DNA from: Parcubacteria group bacterium GW2011_GWA2_36_10
Lineage (GTDB): Bacteria; Patescibacteriota; Patescibacteriia; UBA1558; GWA2-36-10
DNA: 27,057 nucleotides
Direction of reading: 5' to 3'
NCBI GenBank assembly: GCA_000991205.1
Contig: LBRC01000002.1
Location: 1-27,057, forward strand
The translations under genes were made by a program, and so were the position numbers. Numbering within the stretch: position 1 is the first letter of the stretch; each line of letters begins with the position of its first letter. A model generated the notes under the pieces. The model ran no database searches, was not told the DNA's origin, and worked only from the letters and a program-made list of their open reading frames with translations. This document shows positions 21,697 through 27,057 of the stretch, in pieces.

Positions 21697-23061
21697 TTAT
21701 TTATTAGCTAATAAGAAACTGCCGATGGCAATGTCTAAATAATCTTTTATTTTGCTTAAAAATTGTAGTTGTTGAGCAGATAAAAACCTCTGCTTAGCAT
21801 CAATCATCACTAAACCCAGTAATTGCTGATTATAAAAAATCGGTAAAGCAAAATCAATCTTTTGTTTATCCATTGATTCCGCTAAATAACGATCAGTTTG
21901 TAAATATTGTATTTCGGCTTTATTGGCTCCTGCTGGATGATTGACTAAAAATTGTAATAATTGACTATCGTTTAAAGCCAAAATACGCTCACCGACCGGA
22001 TAAACCTGATGAAAAACTTCGGGATTATTATGCTTAGCTAAATACACAAACATATCTTGGTAATCTATCACTTGCGCGATTACTTTGGTTAAACGAGAAA
22101 ACAAAATATTTAAGTCTGTGCCAGAACGCAAAACATCGGCTACTGCTATGACGCTTAATTCAATCTTTTGTTGCGGATTAAAACCAAAATAATTTAAAAA
22201 TTTGTAAATCGCCTGATAAACCAAAGGCGAACTAAAACCAATCAAAAGCACAAAGGCTAATTGATTAGATAATACCATAAAGTCTATTTTGACAAAACGC
22301 AATAATAATAAAAACAAAAAGTAAAAAACAAACAGCGTGCTGAAAAAAGCAATGGCATCTAGAGCGATTTTCAAAAACAATTGTTTTAAGTCCCAAAACC
22401 TAAATCTTGCCAAAGCATAGACTAAAACTAAAGTAAAAAACACCGCACTATCTACACCTAAATAGAACCAATTTTTTAGACCAAATAATGGTAAAACTAC
22501 GCTGAATAATAAAGCAAAAACAGCCGTCAATGCTGTGCCAAAAAAAATATAAGAAATTTGTTTTTTAATAATCAAATTTACTTTTTTGCTCATTTTGGCT
22601 AAAAATGTCAAGGCAAAACCAATAACTAACAAAAAATAAGCCAAAAAATAATAATATAAAACTTCTTGCTGAAAAATAAAACCATTTTCAGTGACGGTCA
22701 CACTACTGATATTATAGTTCGAAAACAAGAAAGGAATCATGATAATAGCCGGCAACCATACTAAAATTTTGGTATACTTCTTCACTATCTGGCAACGATC
22801 ACATAAAGAAAAAACCAGCCACAAAAAGGCTGGAGCAATAAATAAATTAGGCAATAGACCAAAACGAGCGCCTAATAGTAAATGGTCGCTAAAGCGTAAA
22901 AAAAAGACATTAATTAGCTCAATGCTCTGCCACAAGGTCACCAAAATAATCAATAAAAGCACAGGTAAACGGTGTTTTTGCTCTTTATTGAAGACGACAA
23001 AAGCTATTAATATCAAATTAATTACCCAGGCACAGATTAAGATAAGATTGGCTAAAGTCAT
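21697..23061 (-). CDS. 7TM membrane protein with C-terminal GAF-like domain (kinase core absent)
   Basis: The 454-aa protein starts with about eight hydrophobic segments (residues 1-290), of the same type as the 931-aa kinase. For example, ISYIFFGTALTAVFALLFSV is followed by VLVYALARFRFWDLK, matching FLLFISYAIAKFRLMNIK in the kinase. A cytosolic region (about 300-450) with GxxxxDxLF and LPIFYNQQLLGLVMID resembles a GAF domain. It ends where a coiled coil and HisKA domain would begin in the kinase, so the output module is missing. Either it pairs with other proteins or it is a sensor fragment of an ancestral kinase. It is first in its operon with a good promoter upstream. Confidence 0.8.
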   Translation of the reverse strand: MTLANLILICAWVINLILIAFVVFNKEQKHRLPVLLLIILVTLWQSIELINVFFLRFSDHLLLGARFGLLPNLFIAPAFLWLVFSLCDRCQIVKKYTKILVWLPAIIMIPFLFSNYNISSVTVTENGFIFQQEVLYYYFLAYFLLVIGFALTFLAKMSKKVNLIIKKQISYIFFGTALTAVFALLFSVVLPLFGLKNWFYLGVDSAVFFTLVLVYALARFRFWDLKQLFLKIALDAIAFFSTLFVFYFLFLLLLRFVKIDFMVLSNQLAFVLLIGFSSPLVYQAIYKFLNYFGFNPQQKIELSVIAVADVLRSGTDLNILFSRLTKVIAQVIDYQDMFVYLAKHNNPEVFHQVYPVGERILALNDSQLLQFLVNHPAGANKAEIQYLQTDRYLAESMDKQKIDFALPIFYNQQLLGLVMIDAKQRFLSAQQLQFLSKIKDYLDIAIGSFLLANK

Positions 23062-23105
23062 ATGGGGAGATAAATCAGCCGTCTTAATAGACCGCCGTCA
23101 TAATT

Positions 23106-23134
23106 ATCATAGTAAAATATGGCCTTTTTGTCAA
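23106..23134 (-). promoter_or_regulatory. Promoter of the 7TM-GAF operon
   Basis: Minus strand: consensus TTGACA (23134-23129), 17-nt spacer, TATGAT (23111-23106). The start near 23099 leaves a leader of about 38 nt before the ATG at 23061. The -35 box begins 3 nt beyond the stop codon of the pyrophosphatase-like gene. Confidence 0.7.
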
Positions 23135-23136
23135 AT

Positions 23137-23490
23137 CTAATTACTTTTCCTAATAATTACTGACTTAAAAAACTTTTCTTGAAAATCAGTCAATTTTTTA
23201 ATCTCTTTATCAGTAAAATCTTTTATATTTTTTGAAATGACTACTAATTTATCATCGTCGTCATCTAAACGATGAATAATCGCAATACACTGGCCACTAG
23301 CTTTTTTCAATGGCTTATCTGCACCCAAAAAATAAGCGTCCAATTCTTCACCATCACCACTAACAGTATTAGGCACATAGCCATAATTTACTTCATAGAT
23401 AAAACTATGCTTTGGATGTTTGCTACCCAATGATCGATCAATAATCAAATCAACATTTTTTCCTAAATAATTTTCTGCTAAACTAGACAT
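23137..23490 (-). CDS. Minimal inorganic-pyrophosphatase-like protein
   Basis: This 117-aa protein resembles the family I inorganic pyrophosphatase core. DLIIDRSLGSKHPKH is followed by YEVNYGYVPNT and GDGEELDAYFLG, the latter corresponding to the metal-binding D-x-D-x-x-D region; here it is D-G-E-E-L-D. Next come IAIIHRLDDDDDK and a C-terminal helix with FFKS. It is shorter than the usual about 170 residues, a reduced form that is common in small-genome bacteria, so it is probably not truncated. It would hydrolyse pyrophosphate, or a related phosphoanhydride. It lies 10 nt after the NUDIX gene and is last in the cysS-containing run of genes. Confidence 0.82.
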   Translation of the reverse strand: MSSLAENYLGKNVDLIIDRSLGSKHPKHSFIYEVNYGYVPNTVSGDGEELDAYFLGADKPLKKASGQCIAIIHRLDDDDDKLVVISKNIKDFTDKEIKKLTDFQEKFFKSVIIRKSN

Positions 23491-23500
23491 AAATCACACA

Positions 23501-23917
23501 TTACAATTCTTTCAAAACTATTTTGGCAAATTGAGACAATAAATTTTCATCTATCTTATCGAGATCCAAAAATTCCGCGCCAGCCACATCTTCAAAATTA
23601 ATATCTTGTTTTAAATTTTTAAGATCAAATTTATCAATTTTATAAATTAGACCAACATGATGCATGTCAATTTCTTGATCAGCATCAATAAAAGAAACCT
23701 GGTGAGTGTAATTTGTAAACCAAGAATAATCTAAAACCGCAACACTTAGCTCTTCTTTCAATTCTCTTTTCAAAGCATCGCCGATATCTTCACCATGTTC
23801 TATACTACCGCCAGGTAAATCAAATAAACCAATATATGGTCCTCTGGCTTTTTTAATTAATAAAATTTTATTATCTAGCAAAATAATACCATAAACACCC
23901 AAATGAAGTTTTTTCAT
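23501..23917 (-). CDS. NUDIX hydrolase
   Basis: The 138-aa protein has a complete NUDIX box at about residues 37-59: G37-x5-E43-x7-R51-E-L-x-E-E (GSIEHGEDIGDALKRELKEEL). It cleaves a nucleoside diphosphate linked to a moiety X, and the Glu residues bind the metal. ATG 23917 (MKKLHLGV) is preferred over an in-frame TTG two codons upstream. The substrate is unknown; MutT-like clean-up of oxidised nucleotides is one possibility. It precedes the pyrophosphatase by 10 nt, so the product pyrophosphate might be removed by its neighbour. Confidence 0.9.
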   Translation of the reverse strand: MKKLHLGVYGIILLDNKILLIKKARGPYIGLFDLPGGSIEHGEDIGDALKRELKEELSVAVLDYSWFTNYTHQVSFIDADQEIDMHHVGLIYKIDKFDLKNLKQDINFEDVAGAEFLDLDKIDENLLSQFAKIVLKEL

Positions 23918-23932
23918 AAACAACTATTCTCT

Positions 23933-23960
23933 TCAGCTCCCCGCGTATGCGGGGAGCTGA
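23933..23960. repeat. 28-bp near-palindrome, CCCCGCGTATGCGGGG core (copy 2)
   Basis: The arms TCAGCTCCCCGCGT and ATGCGGGGAGCTGA pair over 14 positions with one G-T wobble near the centre. It shares the core CCCCGCGTA-GCGGGG with 19378-19401, but the flanks differ (AGCT versus TAAT). No T-run follows. It lies between two NUDIX genes. Confidence 0.8.
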
Positions 23961-23995
23961 TAGGTTTTAAAATAAATAAATTAAAAAAATATTCT

Positions 23996-24472
23996 CTACT
24001 TAATTATTTCTCTCAAAACAGAAAGCGGCAAAGATTTGCCAGCCAAATAATCACTAATTGCCACAAAAGCTCTTTTATCAATAAAATCTTTTTGTTTTAA
24101 TTTTTTTAATCCAGCCTTACTAAATAATTTACAATCATTGATATTTTCTTGATAAATTTTCTGTTTAGCTTGCGGGCTAATTTTTGGCTGATGTTTTCCT
24201 ACAACTTTACACAAAAAATTAAACTGAAATCTAATTTTTTTATTTTCTCTCAAATAAACAAAATTTAATAATTTTTCTACTTTAACTTTGATATTTATTT
24301 CTTCTCTGCATTCTCTGACGGCAGTGTCTAATAAATTTTTATCTAATTTTGGATCAAAGGTACCTTTGATAATATTCCGTAAATAATTTTTGCTTTTACC
24401 AATTTCTGAAATTAAAAAAAGACCATCGTCTTTTTTTACTAAAGCGCCAACTTTTATCTGAATATCAAACAT
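23996..24472 (-). CDS. NUDIX-fold hydrolase, atypical box
   Basis: The 158-aa protein has a NUDIX core AVRECREEINI at residues 51-61 with R53-E54 and E57-E58, the catalytic metal-binding part. The Glu normally found earlier in the box is replaced, since the KGTFDPKLDKN stretch (36-46) has no Glu. Activity is still plausible because the catalytic REXXEE is intact. The substrate is unknown. Its start is 3 nt from the stop of cysS, so it is co-transcribed with it. A palindromic repeat follows downstream. Confidence 0.83.
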   Translation of the reverse strand: MFDIQIKVGALVKKDDGLFLISEIGKSKNYLRNIIKGTFDPKLDKNLLDTAVRECREEINIKVKVEKLLNFVYLRENKKIRFQFNFLCKVVGKHQPKISPQAKQKIYQENINDCKLFSKAGLKKLKQKDFIDKRAFVAISDYLAGKSLPLSVLREIIK

Positions 24473-24475
24473 AAA

Positions 24476-25858
24476 CTAAATCTTCACCCTCATTGCTTTT
24501 TGACCACCGGCTGTATCCTCTACTTCCACTCCCAAACTCTGCAAACGCACGCGCAAAGCATCAGATAAAGTCCAGTCTTTGTTATTTCTTGCTTGCTCAC
24601 GCTGTATTAACAAATCTTTTTCTTCAGCTGATAAGCTTAAAATTTGCTTTTTTAGATTTTTTAAATTTAAACCCAAAACTTCATCCATCTGATAAATAGT
24701 CGCCAGTTTATCTTGATCACTCAAATTACTCGCTAAAACTTCTTGTACAACTGCCACTGCTTGCGGGGTATTTAAGTCATCAGCTAAACTTTGATAAAAT
24801 TTTTCTAAACTTAAAGCATCAGCTTTAGCACCATCATCAAAATTCGCAATAGTCTTCACTAAATTAACTAAAGCATTTTGTGCCGCCTCTAAAGCCTCCC
24901 AAGAAAAATTTAAACTTTTGCGATAATGCGTCAGTAACACAAAATAACGATAAGCTAGTGGAGAAATATTTTTTTCTTTTAAATTATCTAGCGTCACAAA
25001 AGTGCCAGCTGATTTTGACATCTTACCACCTGCAAATTTCAAAAATTCATTGTGTAGCCAAAAGCGGGCCTGCAGTTTACCAGTCACCGCCTCACTTTGT
25101 GCCATTTCATTTGGATGATGAATTGGCAAGTGATCGATGCCACCAGTATGGATGTCAAAAGTATCGCCCAAATACATCCGACTCATGACTGAACACTCTA
25201 GATGCCAGCCAGGAAATCCTTTGCCCCAAGGCGAATCCCACTCCATGTCTCGCTGCTGATCAGTTGGTGAAAATTTCCACACTGCAACATCAGTGATATT
25301 TTTCTTCTCGGGATTTTTTTCCACCCGAGCCCCTTCTTGTAAATCAATATTTTGAATATTGACGATTTTGCCATAATCAGCGATTTTGCTAGTATCAAAA
25401 TATAAACCATCAGAAGTTTTGTACAAAAAACCTTTAGCTTCTAAAATTTTGACAAATTCAATTTGTTCAGTGATAGTGTCCGTTGCTCTGACAAAATGTG
25501 TTGGCTCCAAAATATTTAAACTTTTTAAACTATTCTTAAAATCTTGAATAAAAAATTCCGCAATCTCCCAAGCAGTCTTGCCCTCTCTTTTGGCAGCTTT
25601 TTCCAGCTTGTCTTCTCCATTATCTGCATCAGATACTAAATGGCCAACATCAGTGGCATTCATCACATGATTTACTTTAAAATCTTGAGAAAGCAAAAAT
25701 CTTTTCAAAATATCCCAAGTAAGATAAGCACGAAAATTACCAATGTGCGGATAATCATAAACAGTCGGTCCGCAAGTATACAAGCCAACTTGATTATTTT
25801 CGATTGGTTTAAACTCCTCTTTTACTTTACTTAAACTGTTATTGAGATAAATTTGCAT
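24476..25858 (-). CDS. cysS: Cysteinyl-tRNA synthetase
   Basis: This 460-aa class I synthetase charges tRNA-Cys with cysteine and ATP. C29 in TCGPTVYDYPHIGN is a zinc/cysteine-site residue, followed by the HIGH-type motif H38-I-G-N. LECSVMS carries the second Cys ligand and GGIDHLPIHHPNE the His/Glu ligands. KMSKS lies at 279-283 (GGKMSKSAGTF). A C-terminal DALR-type helical domain ends the protein. ATG 25858 is chosen. An upstream in-frame start at 25933 would add 25 residues encoded across the terminator of the preceding gene, so it was rejected. It is first in the run cysS-NUDIX-NUDIX-pyrophosphatase. Confidence 0.97.
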   Translation of the reverse strand: MQIYLNNSLSKVKEEFKPIENNQVGLYTCGPTVYDYPHIGNFRAYLTWDILKRFLLSQDFKVNHVMNATDVGHLVSDADNGEDKLEKAAKREGKTAWEIAEFFIQDFKNSLKSLNILEPTHFVRATDTITEQIEFVKILEAKGFLYKTSDGLYFDTSKIADYGKIVNIQNIDLQEGARVEKNPEKKNITDVAVWKFSPTDQQRDMEWDSPWGKGFPGWHLECSVMSRMYLGDTFDIHTGGIDHLPIHHPNEMAQSEAVTGKLQARFWLHNEFLKFAGGKMSKSAGTFVTLDNLKEKNISPLAYRYFVLLTHYRKSLNFSWEALEAAQNALVNLVKTIANFDDGAKADALSLEKFYQSLADDLNTPQAVAVVQEVLASNLSDQDKLATIYQMDEVLGLNLKNLKKQILSLSAEEKDLLIQREQARNNKDWTLSDALRVRLQSLGVEVEDTAGGQKAMRVKI

Positions 25859-25904
25859 AAATTTTCTTCTTATCTGTATTTTAGCTAAAAAACCAAGAAA
25901 AAGC

Positions 25905-25926
25905 AAAAACCGCTCATTGAGAGCGG
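25905..25926 (-). terminator. Intrinsic terminator after the small coiled-coil gene
   Basis: Minus strand CCGCTC-TCAAT-GAGCGG (25926-25910) is a 6-bp perfect GC-rich stem with a 5-nt loop, followed by TTTTT. It lies 20 nt after the stop at 25946. Confidence 0.85.
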
Positions 25927-25945
25927 CTTGCATTTTTAAAATATT

Positions 25946-26173
25946 CTATGCTTGTTCGGCCATAATTTCTTTGACTGCTGGTCGTAATTCAGATCTATAA
26001 ACTACTCTATCAAGTCTTAAGAAAATATTATTCTGGCCTTGCTCTAATTTATCTAGTCTTCCGTCTACTTGATTAAATCTTGCATCTACATCGCTAGCCA
26101 AAACAGAAATTGCCTCTGCAACTTCTTGAATTGCCCCAAAAATCTCTTTGTTTGTTATTTCACTTTTCTTCAT
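25946..26173 (-). CDS. Small coiled-coil protein, hypothetical
   Basis: This 75-aa protein has a heptad-like pattern (VDARFNQVDGRLDKLEQGQNN...LDRV) expected to form a coiled coil over most of its length, with a short non-helical C-terminus. It has no membrane segment or signal peptide. Similar short Asp/Arg-rich heptad proteins are frequent in Patescibacteria. Its own promoter and terminator surround it, so it is a separate transcription unit between gap and cysS. Function is unknown; structural or scaffold roles are conceivable. Confidence 0.75.
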   Translation of the reverse strand: MKKSEITNKEIFGAIQEVAEAISVLASDVDARFNQVDGRLDKLEQGQNNIFLRLDRVVYRSELRPAVKEIMAEQA

Positions 26174-26202
26174 AAAGTTTCTTTAATTATTTAAGTACAT
26201 TT

Positions 26203-26231
26203 AGTATAAATGAATTCAAAATTTTAGTCAA
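26203..26231 (-). promoter_or_regulatory. Promoter of the coiled-coil gene
   Basis: Minus strand: TTGACT (26231-26226), 17-nt spacer, TATACT (26208-26203). Just upstream, an AAAATAG-AGG-CTATTTT hairpin without a T-run follows the gap stop. Confidence 0.65.
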
Positions 26232-26244
26232 AATAGCCTCTATT

Positions 26245-27057
26245 TTAAGCAATATTACTTGCCATATCTACCAAACGATTAGCGTAGCCCCATTCATTAT
26301 CATACCAAGCAATGACTTTGACCATATTTCCATCTACTACCTGCGTCAAAGACAAGTCAACGATTGAAGAACGTGCGTCGCCTATAAAATCAGAAGAAAC
26401 TACTGGCTTATCGGTCACGCCCAAAATATTTACTAATTCTTTAGTTTTACTGGCTTTGATCAAAGCATTGTTTACTTGGCTCACTGTGACATTTTTCTTT
26501 AATAAAAAAGTAAAGTCCGACAAAGAGACAATTGGTGTCGGTACACGAATAGCTAAACCATCAAACAAACCTTTTAGTTCTGGCATCACTTGCCCTAAAG
26601 CTGAAGCTGCTCCGGTAGAAGTCGGGATGATATTTTGTCCAGCGGTGCGACCACGACGTAAATCTTTGTGTGGACCATCGACTAAAGTCTGATCAGCAGT
26701 ATAGGAGTGAATAGTAGTCATCATGGCTTTTTGAATGCCAAAAGTTTTGGATAAAACATGAGCTACTGGTGCGATACAATTAGTTGTGCAAGAAGCATTA
26801 GATACTACTGTTTGATTTTTATAAGCCTTATTATTAACACCGATCAAAAAAGTCGGTGTTTCTGCACCTTTTCCTCCAGAGGCGGATTTGGCTGGAGCAG
26901 AAATAATTACTTTTTTAGCGCCAGCTTTTAAGTGTAGTGCAGCTAAATCACTGCTCACAAATCTACCAGTACACTCTAAAACGACATCCACGCCCAATTT
27001 TTTCCATGGTAATTTATTTGGTTCCGGTACAGCGGTAATCAAATATTTTTTGTTATT
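26245..27057 (-). CDS. gap: Glyceraldehyde-3-phosphate dehydrogenase (5' part outside window)
   Basis: The 270 visible residues cover part of the NAD domain and the whole catalytic domain of GAPDH; the reading frame continues past the right edge. Markers are ECTGRF, the nucleophile Cys in NASCTTNCIAPV, HSYTADQ and DGPHKDLRRGRTA as the substrate-phosphate and S-loop region. PTSTGAA, AIRVPTP and the C-terminal WYDNEWGYANRLVDM complete the set. It oxidises glyceraldehyde-3-phosphate to 1,3-bisphosphoglycerate in glycolysis. The full-length enzyme would be about 335 residues, so roughly 65 N-terminal residues lie outside. An in-frame TTG near 27042 is internal, not the start. Confidence 0.96.
   Translation of the reverse strand, partial: NNKKYLITAVPEPNKLPWKKLGVDVVLECTGRFVSSDLAALHLKAGAKKVIISAPAKSASGGKGAETPTFLIGVNNKAYKNQTVVSNASCTTNCIAPVAHVLSKTFGIQKAMMTTIHSYTADQTLVDGPHKDLRRGRTAGQNIIPTSTGAASALGQVMPELKGLFDGLAIRVPTPIVSLSDFTFLLKKNVTVSQVNNALIKASKTKELVNILGVTDKPVVSSDFIGDARSSIVDLSLTQVVDGNMVKVIAWYDNEWGYANRLVDMASNIA

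Noticed and set aside
23137..23490. Pyrophosphatase as a truncated pseudogene
   Set aside because: The core motifs are present and short forms are known in small-genome bacteria; the flanking gap has no remnant of a longer frame.
19378..23960. CCCCGCG palindromes as CRISPR repeats
   Set aside because: Only two copies 4.5 kb apart, with no spacers of regular length and no cas genes.
25859..25933. 25-residue extension of CysS
   Set aside because: It would be translated across the terminator at 25905-25926, and family members start at MQIYLNN-like sequence.
1..27057. UGA recoding to glycine as in Gracilibacteria/Absconditabacteria
   Set aside because: All conserved genes read through with the standard code and have no internal UGA.

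Overview
The window looks like chromosomal DNA from a small-genome Patescibacteria (Candidate Phyla Radiation) bacterium, probably a metagenome assembly. This is inferred from several things: low GC over most of the length (one sampled 60-base line has 14 G/C), short gene spacing, frequent stop/start overlaps, many multi-membrane histidine-kinase-type sensors, a minimal inorganic pyrophosphatase, several NUDIX proteins, and dispersed short palindromes. The standard genetic code explains every gene. No rRNA, tRNA, CRISPR array, transposase or integrase was found.

Layout: (1) 1-938, minus: 3'-truncated Hsp70/YegD-type ATPase with its own promoter. (2) 1059-6467, minus: two stand-alone 7TM sensor-like proteins, a broken PLP acyltransferase (KBL/BioF type) that has lost its lysine-bearing segment, and a 931-aa hybrid sensor kinase. 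(3) 6759-7400: a uridine-kinase-like P-loop protein. (4) 7409-11891, minus: an island of clearly higher GC with strong Shine-Dalgarno sites. It holds a 61-aa Cys-rich small peptide, a radical SAM enzyme with a Cys-containing C-terminal extension, an MTAP/PNP-family nucleoside phosphorylase, and a separately transcribed ABC-F protein. Promoters, a structured leader and four hairpin terminators can be read directly. This is the best candidate for an undescribed system: a compact RiPP-like cassette with peptide, maturase, 5'-deoxyadenosine/MTA clean-up and possible ribosome self-protection. (5) 11953-14154: two SAM methyltransferases and an amidohydrolase. (6) 14158-16725, minus: an operon of two D-Ala-D-Ala-ligase-like ATP-grasp enzymes around a C39-like cysteine peptidase, a second candidate for an uncharacterised peptide-making or peptide-processing system. 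(7) 16840-19350: acyl-CoA ligase plus alpha/beta hydrolase. (8) 19428-23061: an operon of a 7TM-GAF protein, a stand-alone 7TM protein, an asparaginase-like protein lacking key catalytic motifs, and a Rossmann-like protein with a possible ribbon-helix-helix tail. (9) 23137-25858: pyrophosphatase, two NUDIX proteins and cysS. (10) 25946-27057: a small coiled-coil protein and the 3' part of gap (GAPDH).

The GC-poor genes mostly start without a clear Shine-Dalgarno, whereas the island genes have strong ones, which supports acquisition of the island by transfer. Two nearly identical palindromic repeats in opposite orientation lie outside the island at 6638-6664 and 12720-12747. No stretch of more than 300 bases lacks a gene. 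The longest gaps (6468-6758 and 11717-11952) hold promoters, repeats and terminators, described in the entries.
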